Source: Candidatus Altimarinota bacterium
GTDB lineage: Bacteria > Patescibacteriota > Gracilibacteria > BD1-5 > UBA2023
Direction: 5' to 3'
DNA: 64,000 nucleotides
Assembly (NCBI GenBank): GCA_028685185.1
Contig: JAQUEK010000003.1
Coordinates: 100,855-164,854, forward strand
In this document: positions 44,519 to 56,732 of the stretch, in pieces
How positions within the stretch are numbered: position 1 is the first letter of the stretch
Layout of the letters: each line of letters starts with the position of its first letter
Program-made: the position numbers and the translations under genes
The notes under the pieces: generated by a model
What the model was told of the DNA's origin: nothing
Databases searched by the model: none
What the model saw: only the letters and a program-made list of their open reading frames with translations

Positions 44519-44761
44519 ATGTTAGGAAAATTAAAGAAAAGAAAAAGACTTAGAACTCACGGATTTCTTGAGAGATCTTCGACTTTCAACTGAAAAAAGG
44601 TTCTAAAGGCTAGAAGAAGAAAAGGTAGATATGAATTAGCTGTTAGTTATCCAAATAGATACAAAGCTACTAGAGGTAAATCTAAAATGCACATCATTGC
44701 ATGAGGTACTGCTAGAGTTGTTACTTATCCTGGATCAACAGAGAGATTTAGAAAGGCTTAA
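44519..44761 (+). CDS. rpmH: 50S ribosomal protein L34 with C-terminal extension
   Basis: 80 aa. KKRKRLRTHGFLERSSTFNG followed by KKVLKARRRKGR is L34; normal L34 is about 44-46 aa and ends there. The remaining 35 residues (YELAVSYPNRY, HIIAGGTARVV) are an extension. rnpA follows, as in other bacteria. Confidence 0.85.
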
Positions 44762-44779
44762 TTTAGCTTTCTTAGATTT

Positions 44780-45130
44780 ATGATAAAGAAAATTTTTAGA
44801 TTAAAAGAAACAGAAGTAAAAAAGGTTTTAAAATCAAGAAAACCTTTTTTTTCTTATGGTTTTGTTGCAAATTCGAGACAGAACAATCTTTGATTCAATA
44901 GATTTGCAATCATCTTAAGCTCAAAAAATACCAAAACATCGATAAATAGGAACTTTTTCAGGAGAAAATTCTATGCTCTTGCTGAGGATTCCATATCTAA
45001 AGGGGATATCGATATTGTTTTTGTGCCAAAAAAATGAAAAATTTTTGACAAAAATAGTAACGAAAGTATAGTTGAATTCGAAAATGATATCAAATTTATA
45101 CTTAAGAAAATATTCAATGGCAAGCAATAA
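44780..45130 (+). CDS. rnpA: Ribonuclease P protein component
   Basis: 116 aa. FSYGFVANSRQNNLGFNRF, NTKTSINRNFFRRKFYALA are the RnpA core with the RNR-like motif. Binds RNase P RNA for tRNA 5' maturation. Overlaps the next gene by 14 bp. Confidence 0.88.
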
Positions 45131-45683
45131 TCCTTCTGAGGCTACTCATTCATCAAATAGCTCTGTAAAAGAGATTGTAGAAAAAAATGCTTCCTCAAGG
45201 ATTAGAGAGATATCATTCATTAGAAATTGAGAGGATAAGACCCAATTCATATCAAATCTGCAAAATTATTTCACTTCAGACTGATTATATATCGAACTTA
45301 AGGATGAAAATATCATATTAGAAGTGTATAAGAATTATCTGGAATCTAACATGCTTGAATTCAAAAGGGAAATAGCAGCTCATTTCAGAAAGAAAAGAGA
45401 TGATTTCTCATCTTCTTCAAACAGATGAAAATTGGAATTTTCGACACAAACGAGTCAAAAGGAAGTTAAAATGCTGAACATTGCAAATGAAAAGATTCAG
45501 GAGGAACTAAGGAAAGCAAAAAAACTTCTTTCTGAGAATGTGCAGGTTATTGAAGATGTTATGGCAAATACTCAAGAATCCCTATCAGAAGTGATGGAAA
45601 ATCCTAGTGCTGATATCAAGACAGAGACTTCAGTCATAGGAAATATCAGAAGAATGTTCTCAACATTACTTAATTTAAAATAA
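45117..45683 (+). CDS. Hypothetical protein between rnpA and yidC
   Basis: 188 aa, soluble, with a Ser/Asn-rich N-terminus, a Lys/Glu-rich helical middle (EVKMLNIANEKIQEELRKA) and no membrane segment. It starts inside rnpA. In other bacteria this place holds yidD or nothing; the protein is not YidD. Coiled-coil character could fit a role beside the YidC insertase. Confidence 0.62.
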
Positions 45684-45702
45684 TTAATAATTACATACTC
45701 AT

Positions 45703-46893
45703 ATGAAAAACGACAAGATATTGAATTACATGATTGCATTCCTGCTTGCGCTTATTGCATTCAATTGGCTTTTTCCTACACAGAAAGATACTAAGCAGCA
45801 AACTCAGACCTGAATAATATTCAAGGTTTCCAGTACTGATTATACAATACCTAATTCTCCGATATTGGAGATAGATAATAATGCTCCAGATAAGCTTACG
45901 TTCAATACATGTAAGAATATAACCATATATAAGGATTCATTGAAAGTGGAGAATCTGCCTAAAACATTCTGTAAGGATGTCGATATAGCTAAGAATTCCA
46001 AAGCAACTTTGGATGTCAGCTCTATATCAAAGCTTTTTTCAGGTACATGACAATTTTCTTTCAAGCTTAACGTTTGAAACAAGGAATATTCCACTCTTTT
46101 CAACATCAGCGAGAAATGATTCTTCAATAATTTCTTCTCAACAATATTCTATGCTCCGGTTTATAATCTTTTTGTCTTTCTTATAAGCTTCCTTCCTTGA
46201 CATAATCTTTGACTTGCTATAATCCTTGTCACTCTGATAATAAGGTTACTTATACTTGTACCTCAGCATCATATACTTATGAACAGTAAGAAGATGCAAT
46301 CTATTCAACCAAAGATAAAGGAAATCCAGACTAAATACAAATGAGACCAATCAAAGATATGAATGGAACTGCTTGAGCTTTATAAGAAAGAGAAGGTGAA
46401 TCCTATGTGATCATGCTTACCGCTTCTTATACAATTTCCGCTGCTTATAGTGCTTTATTGGGTAATATCAGGAATCACAAATTCAGCAAATTATTTTTAT
46501 CTGTACTGACCGCTTCAGAGCTTTGATACTTCTAAGATAAACGCTAATTTCCTATGACTTGATCTGATAAAGCAAGAATGGAAATCTTGAATAATCCTTG
46601 CGATAATAATCTGATTGGCTCAATTCGTTCAGATAAAAGCTTCTCTTACGATCCATAAGACTACAAAGACAAAACAATGAGAGATAATCAAGAAAGATGA
46701 AATTGTCGATAATCCGGTTTCAGAGTTCATGCCTGATCCGAATGTCATGAATGCATTCATGCTTTGGTGAATGCCTATAATGCTTGCTTTCACAGCATAT
46801 TTCATGCCATCTGGAGTTTGAATATATTGGCTTATATGAACATTATTCACTCTTGCTCAGCAGGTTGTTGTAAATAAGATCACAAAGAAATAA
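45703..46893 (+). CDS. yidC: Membrane protein insertase YidC
   Basis: 396 aa. One N-terminal TM helix, a small extracytoplasmic domain, then the conserved core: VYNLFVFLISFLPGHNLGLA, KKMQSIQPKIKEIQTKYKG, LPLLIQFPLLIVLYWVI, and the final VGIYWLIGTLFTLAQQ. Inserts membrane proteins such as AtpE. Stop TAA, terminator follows. Confidence 0.95.
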
Positions 46894-46898
46894 TATTT

Positions 46899-46938
46899 TC
46901 CGTAGGAAATGCAATATTGCATTTCCTACGGATTTTTT
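46899..46938 (+). terminator. Terminator after yidC
   Basis: 32-bp perfect palindrome (ccgtaggaaatgcaat / attgcatttcctacgg) followed by ATTTTTT. Confidence 0.88.
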
Positions 46939-46961
46939 AAATTACCATTAATATAATTCCA

Positions 46962-47729
46962 ATGAATAAAACAGAATTAACCATATATATAGATGAATAT
47001 CTTAAGATAAAGGATTTTCAGGATTGAAGCAAAAACTGAGTTCAGGTAGATACAACAAAGCAGGAAATAAAAAAGATCTGATATGCAGTCGATGCCAGTT
47101 CATATATTTTCGATAGTGCGATAGAAGAGAAAATCGATCTCTTATTGGTTCATCATGGTCTGTTTTGGGGGTTCGACAATGTTCTTACCTGATTGCATTA
47201 TGAAAGGGTATCGAAGCTGATAAAAAATGATATAGCTTTATATTGAGTTCATCTTCCTCTTGATGCGAATGAGAATGTCGGAAATAACATATGAATAATA
47301 AACGCATTCGTAAGTTTTTTTGATCTTAACGATTATTCTATTGAAAAATTCTGATTGTATCATGGTGAGACCATATGATACTGAGTAAGATTCAGCCAAA
47401 AAATCGAGATAAGCAGATTAAAGGATTTTTGTGAAAAGATGAGATTCATATTCGATTTCTATAATTTCTGAAACCTATCCGAAATCTCAAGCTTCTGTGT
47501 TATCAGCTGAGGGGGATGAGAGGATATAAATCAGGCGAAGGAATGATGATATGATCTATATCTGACATGAGAGGCTGCACATCATGAATTATCTTCAGCA
47601 AAGGATATATGACAATCTGTGATATTAGGATGACATTATGAGACAGAAACAGTTTGAGTCAGATTATTATCAGATCATCTGAAAGAAAAGTTTGGAATGG
47701 ATATTGTATTCATTGATGAAAAATATTAA
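46962..47729 (+). CDS. NIF3-like di-metal protein (GTP cyclohydrolase I type 2 homolog)
   Basis: 255 aa. LLVHHGLFWGFDN with the His pair, GVHLPLDANENVGNN, CVISGGGGEDINQ, and HHELSSAKD / GHYETET near the end are NIF3 metal-ligand motifs. Its last 4 bp overlap the end of tilS. Confidence 0.92.
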
Positions 47730-48658
47730 TCCATAAAATAAACCTTCCCATTTTTTTTCAGTAATTTCATTTGCTTGATCTCCTTTTTGGTATGATTTCA
47801 TTTATCTCAGATAAATCTTATGACCTCATCGATATTTGATCGCGTAAGTCATATGGTTCAATTGTTGGTTTTTTCGAAAACATATCTTATAAGCTCTTTT
47901 TTCATGAATAAGGAAAGAATCTCGAATTCACTTATCTCGAAATAATCCTTGCCATCAATGATAGCTCTGATCTGATCATCGAAACTGTTTTTCAATTCTC
48001 AGAAATATTCCATTATCGAATCGAATGAAGACCTGTAATTAGGGTTGATTTTTTCGAATAAGGGAGTTATATTAAGTCTTATGTGGTTTCTTAGATAATT
48101 GTCATCAGAATTGCTGGAGTCTTCTATAAAAGGGATTTTACAATCATTCAAATGTTTTAAGATATCCTTTTTTGAGATATGTAGAAGAGGTCGCAGCAGA
48201 TCATCATTTTTCTCTTCGATTGAAATAAGTCATTTCAGCTTCGTTCATCTTATAAGATTAAGCATGAATGTCTCAATCTTGTCATCAAGATGATGTGCTG
48301 TCAATATGTACTTTGAATCATATTTAACTTTCATTTCCCTTAAGAACTCATATCTTTTTATCCTTGCTGTTTCCTCGATTCAGATCTTCAATGATTCTGA
48401 TATCTTTTTGATGTCTGATTCTCAGATTTCATACTTCAACTGATTTTCAGCACAGAAATCACTTACGAATTTTTCATCTCTTGTTGATTCCTCAGCTCTC
48501 AGATTATGATTGAAATGACATACGATAATATCTTCATTTTTTTTGTACTTTAGGATTTCTGACAACAGATAAATACTATCGCTTCATCATGAACAGGCAA
48601 TGATTATCTTTCATGATTCTAAGATATCATATTTTTTTAGGAATTCTTCTATCATCAT
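47726..48658 (-). CDS. tilS: tRNA(Ile)-lysidine synthase
   Basis: 310 aa. IIACSGGSDSIYLL is the P-loop (two glycines UGA), VCHFNHNLRAEESTRDE, TAHHLDDKIETFMLNLIRG and IEDSSNSDDNYLRNHIR follow. It modifies C34 of tRNA-Ile (CAU). Start at the first of two ATGs. Confidence 0.95.
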
Positions 48659-48957
48659 TAAAGGCTTTTATTTAGTTTTTTTACGAAATCCAAGAAATCA
48701 TCATCGCTTGCAACCTTGTTTAGAATTTCCTTTCCGCATTTCAGGCATCTGTGCTTTATCATGTAATCCTTATTTTTCTTGTAGTCGATTCAAACAGGCT
48801 TCATCAATGATTCGCATGTTGATAATCTGTCTCATGGGAAATTCTTGTCAAGATGCTTTGAATATAGGCATTTCGGGCAATGGTTTCTTGCAGATCAGTC
48901 CGGATGAGGGAGTACCTGGCTATGGCAGAATATGCATTTGAACTGCTCATTTCTCAT
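48658..48957 (-). CDS. RNHCP-domain zinc protein
   Basis: 99 aa. CIFCHSQVLP, then the domain's namesake RNHCPKCLYSKHLD, PGDRLSTCESLMKPVGIDY and RCLKCGKE, giving three CxxC-type pairs for metal binding. Function of the family is unknown. Overlaps the tilS start by one base. Confidence 0.88.
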
Positions 48958-49006
48958 TATGAATCACATTTTATATATCTTTATATTTTATTATTCTTGT
49001 TCTGGA

Positions 49007-49540
49007 TTATTTTTGCGTATTCAGGAAGCTTGTGGCATCATCTTTACTTGATACATATGTTGTTTTCTCCCTTAATATCTGAAATATCTTATATGGTTTC
49101 GGTATGAAATGAAGAATCCTCAATTCATCCCTTTGCTGCTCTATCACAAGATTTCAGAATCATATCATATTGCTTAGCAATCAATGGCAATGCACATCTA
49201 TCTTCATGACTTTGGATATATCTATTATCTCAAGGTCATCCTGCATGAAAAGCGAACTTTTCAATATTATTATCTTATCCTTCAATAATATAACAAGATC
49301 ATTGTAATAGAATATAAGTCAGAGCATGAACTTTATGAAGGCATAATTCAATATGAACAATATGATAGGGAATATGAAGTAATGTATTACCTCATCTCAG
49401 AGTATGATTTTGAACTTGTATGTCAGTATATAGATCAATACCGCTATGATTATAAGGAACAGAAACTTGATTATATATAGGAGAAGAATTATGTTATGCT
49501 TCTTTATTATAGTATAGTCATTTGTATTTATTATGCTCAT
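49007..49540 (-). CDS. PH-like membrane protein
   Basis: 177 aa. Two TM helices near the N-terminus, then a beta-rich cytoplasmic part (YYNDLVILLKDKIIILKSSL, DISKVMKIDVHCHG) like bacterial PH domains next to membranes. Starts 1 bp after the stop of the preceding gene. Confidence 0.6.
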
Positions 49541-49541
49541 G

Positions 49542-49799
49542 TTATACTAAGGTAATTATTATAGTTGTTCAGGCAATGAATAATGAAATCATAAGGAACC
49601 TCAAAAGTATCTTGAGCTTTTTATGTAATGTAAGAAGTCAATATGATCAATAACCTCATCATATCTTCTGCATATGCCTCAGATTAAGGATATTAAGCCT
49701 TTTTTCTATGAATATCTGAATTCAGATGAGAAATAGAATATACAGGACAATCAATATAATTCTTATGTTTGCTATTATAAAAGTCAATATATCATCCAT
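49542..49799 (-). CDS. Small two-TM membrane protein
   Basis: 85 aa with helices at residues 4-27 and 65-84, and a UGA-rich QKIGGGYGSYG loop between them. Cotranscribed with the PH-like protein. Function unknown. Confidence 0.58.
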
Positions 49800-49896
49800 A
49801 TTCTTTTTATTAGTTTTGGATATATTAATTATATTTTTAGATTTTGCAAAAAAACTATAAATATGTTAAGATTTAAAAAATATTAAGAATAAAACG

Positions 49897-51210
49897 ATGA
49901 ATATCGAAAACGAAGAACAATTTGATAAGGTTAAGAGTGTTTTTAAGGTACAAGATGACCAAGACCTTAAATCCTCAAGGTTTTTCGATTTGGAAAAGCT
50001 TATAAAAGATGCTTTGGATTATCAGCAGGATTCTGAAAAAGCCCTGACTCTGATAACAAAATGAGCACTTTCTTTTTGAAGTTCTGACATCCATTATGAT
50101 ATTCTGGAAAATGATGTACAGCTGAGATTCAGGATAGACGGTAATCTTGCTAACGTATTCACATTAAGCAAAGCTCAATACAAACTTATACTTGAGAGAT
50201 TGAAATATAAATCTGACCTGAAACTCAATATCACCGATGTACCGCAGGACTGAAAATATAGGATAAATGACACTGAAAGGAAGATTGATGTAAGGATATC
50301 AACTTTGCCGGTTAAGAATTGAGAGAATGTTGTTTGCAGGATTCTTGATTCGACAAATTCGATACCTTTGTTGAGCGATCTCTGATTCATGTGGACGTCC
50401 AAGCGCCAAATTGAAAAGAGCATCAAGAAGAAAAACTGAATGATTCTTGTAACATGACCTACATGAAGCTGAAAAACAACTACGCTTTACAGTGTATTGA
50501 ATGAACTGAATATTTCACAGAAAAAGATAATCACCCTTGAGGACCCTATAGAATATGAGCTTCCTTGAGTGGTTCAAAGCGAGGTGAATGAAAAGAAATG
50601 ATATACGTACACAACCTGACTTAAAGCATTGCTTAGGCAAGATCCTGATATCATAATGATATGAGAGATAAGAGATATCGAAACAGCACAGATAGCCGCA
50701 CAATCTTCTCTTACATGACATCTGGTACTGTCTACGCTGCATACTAAAAGCGCTTCAGAGACCCTTGAAAGGCTTATAAACATGTGACTTCCTCCATATA
50801 TATTATCTTCCTCCATAGATATCATCATAGCGCAAAGGCTTGTAAGGAAAATCTGTCCTGATTGCATAGAAAAGGTTGAAGCTGACGCATCTCAAAATGA
50901 GATAATAAAATGGATGATGAAAGATATATGAATTGAGGCCGTTTCAAAAGCAAAAAAATCATGATTCACGCTTTATAGATGAGCATGATGTGAAAAATGC
51001 CTGTATTCCTGATATAAATGAAGGATATGAATATATGAAGTCCTTTATTTCAGCGATACGATAAGAGAGATGATAAGAGAGGGAACAAGTCCTGCAGAGA
51101 TATTGAAAGAGGCCAGAAATCAGGATCTTATCCTTATGAGGGAAGATTGAGTATTGAAAGCGATGAGATGAAAGACTACGATCGAAGAGCTATTTAAAGT
51201 TATCGATTAA
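49897..51210 (+). CDS. GspE/PilB-type secretion or pilus ATPase
   Basis: 437 aa, lacking the usual N-terminal GspE domain. Walker A GPTGSGKTTTL (three glycines UGA), [39 protein letters not shown], and the zinc site CPDC plus CEKC are present. It would power type IV pilus assembly or DNA uptake. No other pilus gene is in the window. Confidence 0.93.
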
Positions 51211-51493
51211 CTATTATAAACCTATAATCTTAAAAGTATACTTATCCTTATATTTTTCAATTATATCAAACAATATAGAGGTACATATGTGTTTTTCTCA
51301 TACTTTAAAACAGTAAAGACCTCACTTTTTGGTTATTTCCAAATTTCCTTTTTCAGGCATTCTATTTAATTCCTATTATGGTATCAATATACGGAATAAT
51401 AAGTATTTATCCTGATTTTCAAAATATTTATATTAGTTTGTATTTTTTTCAAAATTGAATATCATACGGCCACTTTAAAATAGTATATTTCGT
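51211..51493. other. Intergenic region, 283 bp
   Basis: Very A/T-rich, no convincing coding frame or strong hairpin on either strand. Probably holds the promoter of the glycosyltransferase gene; no conserved element stands out. Confidence 0.5.
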
Positions 51494-52975
51494 ATGAAAA
51501 ACAAATCTTTAGAAAAATTTTTTTTAAGCCAAAAATTTTTATCAAAAATCCCTTTCCTGCTCTTTGTGATAATCTTATTTTTCCCTATAGGTCTTCTTAG
51601 GACAAATTATAGGATATGATTGTTTTTCATTGCTTTCTATATATCTTATTGGGCTATAAAAGCATTTGAATCCTATTATTATATCCTTGTTTCATATCTG
51701 CATCTTTTAAGCGTGAACCAGAAAGATTATAAGAAGACCAGAATAATCAAGGAAGACGCGAAAAACCTTAAATTTGCAATTGTTCTTCCATATATCTCAA
51801 CCCCATATGATGTAATAGAAGACAGCATCATATCAGTATTAAACAATGATTTCCCTTATATGAAGAATATCACTGTAATATTGGCTCCTGAAGAAAGGGA
51901 TGTTGAAACCACAGAGAACGTTTATAAGATATATGAGAAATACAAAGATTCCGAAGCTAATATAGTTGTCATTCCCCATGCCATACAACCATGAGACTGA
52001 AAAGTGAAATGAGCCAACATAACATATGCCATAAAGGAATTCACGAGATTATATTCGCCCGATGAAGAGAATACGCTTATAATAACCACAGATTGAGATG
52101 CAAAAGTTGAAAAAAACATATTCACATTCTTAGCATATCATTTTCTTGTTACAGAAATGCCTCATAATGCAATATATCAGTTCACTCCGGTATATTCGAA
52201 CAATTGGATAAAATCTACTTTTTTTGCAAGGCTTATAGCCATATGAACAACTTTTTGGCAATTGGCAGAATCTCAGAATCCTGAATTCTACAGATGTTTC
52301 TCCACTTATGCAATGTCTCTGAAATGTCTGAGGAAATCGGATTATTGGTCAAGAACAAGTATAGTTGAAGATTGATTCCAATATTGGAGAAGTTATTTCG
52401 CTTGGGATTGAGTTTTCAGGATCGTAAATGTTCCAGCTGTCGTAAAGATGGATGTTGTAGAGGAAGAAAATCTTTACAAAACAATAAAATCACAATACAA
52501 GCAACTTAGGAGATGGTCTTGGGGTTGTAGCGATATTGAATATGTTATCCCTGAATTCTATCATAACAAGAAGATAAAATTGATTGAAAAGATTAGGAAG
52601 ATAACTTATCTTGTGGTAAATCATCTTTTCTGGTCATGATGAGCATTAACATTGTTTTTCATAGGTTATCTTCCATGAGTTATCGATAATCTGAAAAACA
52701 GCATAATCACTTTGACTATCCCACTTTCAGTATCTCTGGTCTTCACGTTGATATTCGCAACCATTGCATTCCCTAGCTTCTTGTCGATTCTGATCATGAA
52801 GAAATATACGAAATTCAGAAAAAGGGATTATCTTATAAATATTTTCCAATGGCTTTTGATACCAACCCTGACTTTGACATTATTTTCCATACCTGCGATA
52901 GAAAGCCAATTAAGATATTTCTTTAATTGGAGGATAGATGTCTTTGAAGCTACAAAGAAAATGAAAAGAAATTAA
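51494..52975 (+). CDS. Membrane glycosyltransferase family 2
   Basis: 493 aa. Two N-terminal TM helices, a GT-A domain with ITTDGDAKV as DxD, a later acidic TSIVEDGFQYW and the processivity motif QYKQLRRWSWG (QxxRW), then three C-terminal TM helices. Resembles cellulose-synthase-like processive enzymes; product not determined. Next gene lies 22 bp downstream. Confidence 0.88.
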
Positions 52976-52997
52976 AACTTAAATACTAATCCTAAAT

Positions 52998-54257
52998 ATG
53001 ATCCAATCATACAAAGAAGAGATAAAATCAAAAAAAAGAAAGAATATGATATTTTGGGCAGTTGTCTTGACTCTTGCTTGTTATCTGTATCTGTTTTTCC
53101 AATGATATTACCTTAATGTTGATTTTAATCTGAAGACACAGAAAACTACAGATATATTCAAACAATTCTGAATCATCAATGTTCAGGTTTTTCCTGATTC
53201 CGATAGTATAAAGATCAATTGAATCGAACATTGAAATGTGTCTAAAAGCATATTCAACTTATGAAAATATGAGGTATTGATCGAAAGGGAATGATATATA
53301 CCGGTTTCTCTGAACTTATATTTGAATAAGGACAATCTCTTCTATACGAATACAATAAACCTTATCAAGAAACCCTTATATTTTGAAATAGCGTCCCCAT
53401 TTGATTCTATGAGCAACATATGAGATTATTATCTTGCTGTCGATAAAAGCGAAAAATCCATAAGGCTTTTTGATAAGAAGTTGATTCTCATTAAAACTTT
53501 GCCATTATGAGATTATAATTACATCTGAAAAAACTATTTCACTATAGAAGATCAGATGTATATATATGATTTTGATCTGAATATCATAAAACCATTGCTT
53601 ACTAAAGACTCCATACCTAAGAATATTTTCTGCAAGAACCTTAGGCTTATAAACGATGACTTTTTCTGTTACGATACTATGACATTCCTTACTTCACAAA
53701 GGAATTTCTGAAAATATGAAACTATTCTAAGGATAAATAATAATATAATTTTGACAGAGAATTCCATCTATAATAATATGAAAGATTCGAACTGGAGCTA
53801 TTATAAGCATGAGGATAAGAATTTCACCGAGCCTGAAGCTATAGTGCTTTATGATGGACTGCCATATTATCTAAAAGATTGAAGCCTTTATAGCCTTCAG
53901 ACTAAAAAGCAGGAAAAATTGTATGTTCCGGAAATCACAAGCATCATCAAAGCTCAGAATTTCCAGGATGATATGTTTTTGGTCTGATATGATAAAGATA
54001 AAAGGATAATATTTGTGCTTTCTGACTGAAAAAGAAGATATACCTGATACCTTGATAATACCGATATCAACAATCTGGAAATAACAAAAAACAATTGAAT
54101 ATATTTTTTCAAGACAAAGAACTCTTTGGAAATGTACTATAAATGATGAAAGAATATCATAAAGATAATTGAGTGAGAGATTCTATGAATATTCGATAAT
54201 AAGGCATTCTTCAAGATGAATTGAAAGAATTATTATATGCAGATCCTAGAAGATTAA
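52998..54257 (+). CDS. Membrane-anchored PEGA-domain protein
   Basis: 419 aa. TM helix near residues 18-36, then a PEGA-like unit (INVQVFPDSDSIKINGIEHG, GKYEVLIEREGYIPVSLNL), and a large extracytoplasmic beta-repeat part with WD/propeller-like spacing. Likely exposed at the cell surface; partner of the preceding transferase is possible. Confidence 0.68.
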
Positions 54258-54261
54258 TTTT

Positions 54262-54996
54262 TTAGTTTTTAAAGAATCTTTCTTTGAATTCATCAAATGT
54301 TATATCCTCATTTTTAAGTGTTTCAAACATAAGTTTTTTTATCTCTAGATCAATTGAATAGAAATCTTTGATTGTGTTGAGGGAATATGGTAATATCTTT
54401 TTTGCTTCAGGAGAAATGAGTACATTTTTTTCTATGCTCATTAGATATTTGAAATATCATTTTTCTACTTTTACGAAGAAATCATCCATACTAACCTTAA
54501 GTTCGAGAGCAAAGAGGGGTCAATAATATAAGAAGCTTTCAATTCATTTTCCTATATATCATATGTCGAAATCTGATAGGATCACAGAATATCTATTGGT
54601 CCTTTTTCATCTTTCTTTGAATACAGTTCACATGATGGAATTCCTGACAATTGAATAATCGATTATGAAATTACCATTTTTCTGGATCCTATCTATTGAT
54701 TCTTGTAATAATCCAAGTGAAATAAATTCATCCAACGGATTTGCTATTCATGTATGTCATGCATCATGAAAAAGAGCTGCTACAAGCATTGAACGTAGTT
54801 CCAGTGCTGTGAACGAATCTCATGGCAATTCTAATATATAGCTCGCAACATTTAGTGCATGCAAGAAATTATGGAAAGGATTTGGAAGATATTGTTTCCT
54901 CGCTTCCTCTATGACATCTTTTGATACTAATCAAGAGTCTAGGATCTTTTTCTCCAATATTTTCTCTTGTCTTTTCTTTTGGGTAAATTCCATCAT
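54262..54996 (-). CDS. PDEase I-like HD-domain phosphodiesterase
   Basis: 244 aa. FHNFLHALNVASYIL (HNxxHA), AALFHDAGHTG with the HD pair and the third His, then NPLDEF, and a later SDFDIGYIG with a metal Asp. This is the order of class I cyclic-nucleotide phosphodiesterases and differs from ordinary HD hydrolases. With the class III cyclase and CNB protein it could close a cyclic-nucleotide loop. Specificity not determined. Confidence 0.78.
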
Positions 54997-55003
54997 ATTT
55001 TTT

Positions 55004-55681
55004 TTAAAGATTATAACTGCCTCATTCAATATCAGAAAAAATAATTCATTCCTTAAAAGTTATCACCCTTTTTTTCAGTCTGTTGACTATCTTATCATCA
55101 TGGGTTGCTATGATAATGGTTTTTCATGCCTTATTGAGCTCTAGCAAGATTGACATGATTTCTTCAGCGTTATGTGGATCTAGATTTCAGGTAGGCTCAT
55201 CTCATATTATCATTTCAGGATTATGTATCAAAGCTCTCGCTATAGCGATTCTTTGGGCTTCTCAACCTGATAAAGTATCGATGAAATTATTTTTTTTATT
55301 AAGCAATCAGACCTGACTTAATACTTCAGGAACCTTTTGGGATATCTGCTTGTCATTATATCAGCATACTTCCATAGCAAATGCTACGTTTTCTTTTACA
55401 TTCTTACTTTTTAATAGCTTGTAATCCTGGAATATGACTCATATGGTCCTTCTATATTTTGTAAGTTCCTTTAGTGAGAAATCATATATATCTCTTCATA
55501 GGCTATCAAATATTTTTCATCATTTAGGTTTAAGATCTCAGATAAGAGCTTTTATCAGGCTTGTTTTTCATGAGCCTGAATTTCCTATAAGAAAAACGAA
55601 ATCCCCTGGTTTTATCTCGATATTTATATTTTTTAATATATTTTTATTTGTATATGCGATGGTCAGATTTTCAATTTTCAT
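55004..55681 (-). CDS. ftsE: FtsE-like ABC ATPase
   Basis: 225 aa. Walker A GNSGSGKTSLIKAL, Q-loop IFQDYKLL, signature LSGGEAQRIAIARAL, and Walker B IIGDEPTGNLDP. The length and DYKLL motif are those of FtsE. No ftsX follows; the PDEase gene lies 7 bp downstream. Confidence 0.88.
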
Positions 55682-55832
55682 TTGTTTTGAGCTGATTTAA
55701 ATATTGATTCAGATATGATACATGTTTTTTATTTTATTAAAAAATTAATATTTGCAAAGTTTTACTTATAAATTTGTAAAAATCGTTTATTTTTGGTAAG
55801 ATAGAAACATATTATTTTTTAAACACGGAAAT

Positions 55833-56234
55833 ATGGAATTACAGGATCTATATATATTTGAATGATTGAGTAAGGATGAATTATCTTATTTTTCCCTTAT
55901 CATTCAAAATGAAGAATATAATGCATGAGATGTTATATTGAAAGAATGAGAAGAATCAGATGATAAGGCATATATAATAGAATCCTGAGAAGTTGAGATT
56001 TTCAGATGATGAGAAAAAGTTACAGATCTGTGAGTATGAGAGCTTTTTTGAGAGATAGCACTGATAACACATGAACCAAGAACTGCAACTGTGAAGACAA
56101 AAACTCCGACAAAACTTCTAACCTTATATAAGGATGATTTTCTCATGCTTTATGAAAAATCTTGAAATTATGAGGAAATAAAACAAAAGATCCTGAAAAG
56201 GATACAGGATAATTTTTATTGAATCAGAAATTAA
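55833..56234 (+). CDS. Cyclic-nucleotide-binding domain protein
   Basis: 133 aa, one CNB domain. GDVILKEGEESDDKAYIIESG, then the phosphate-binding cassette GELFGEIALITHEPRTATVKT with the Glu and Arg ligands. No DNA-binding domain, so it is a stand-alone receptor. Close to the PDEase and ftsE genes, divergent. Confidence 0.9.
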
Positions 56235-56367
56235 TATCCAACTGATAAAATTTATCAAAAGAAAACTTAAATTAATTTGCATTTTCTGATTTTTTTCATA
56301 TATTTTTGTGGCTAAGTCTGGTGTATTTTCTGGATAAGCATTTAAATTATTAACTATAAAAATACAT

Positions 56368-56631
56368 ATGGAAAGAAAAGAAAAAAAATGATTAATGGAG
56401 AAATTCGCTACTCATAAGGGAGATACTGGTTCTCCAGAAGTTCAGATTGCCATTCTTACTACAAGGATTGAAAATCTAAAAGATCATCTTGAAGCTCATA
56501 AGAAAGACAATCACTCAAGAAGATGAATCATGCTTATGGTTGCAAAAAGAAGAAAGCTTCTTAATTACCTTAAGAAAAAAGATAATACCAGATATGAGGT
56601 AATATTAGAAAAACTAGAATTAAGAAAATAA
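56368..56631 (+). CDS. rpsO: 30S ribosomal protein S15
   Basis: 87 aa. [46 protein letters not shown] are S15. One glycine of the second motif is UGA. Terminator follows. Confidence 0.97.
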
Positions 56632-56640
56632 TAAACAATA

Positions 56641-56678
56641 AAAAAACAGAGAATGGATATCCATTCTCTGTTTTTTTT
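56641..56678 (+). terminator. Terminator after rpsO
   Basis: 36-bp perfect palindrome (aaaaaacagagaatggat / atccattctctgtttttt) plus T tract. Confidence 0.9.
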
Positions 56679-56732
56679 ATTTGATAAATGGGAGTTTATT
56701 TTTATACTTGAACCAACATAATAATCAAATTC

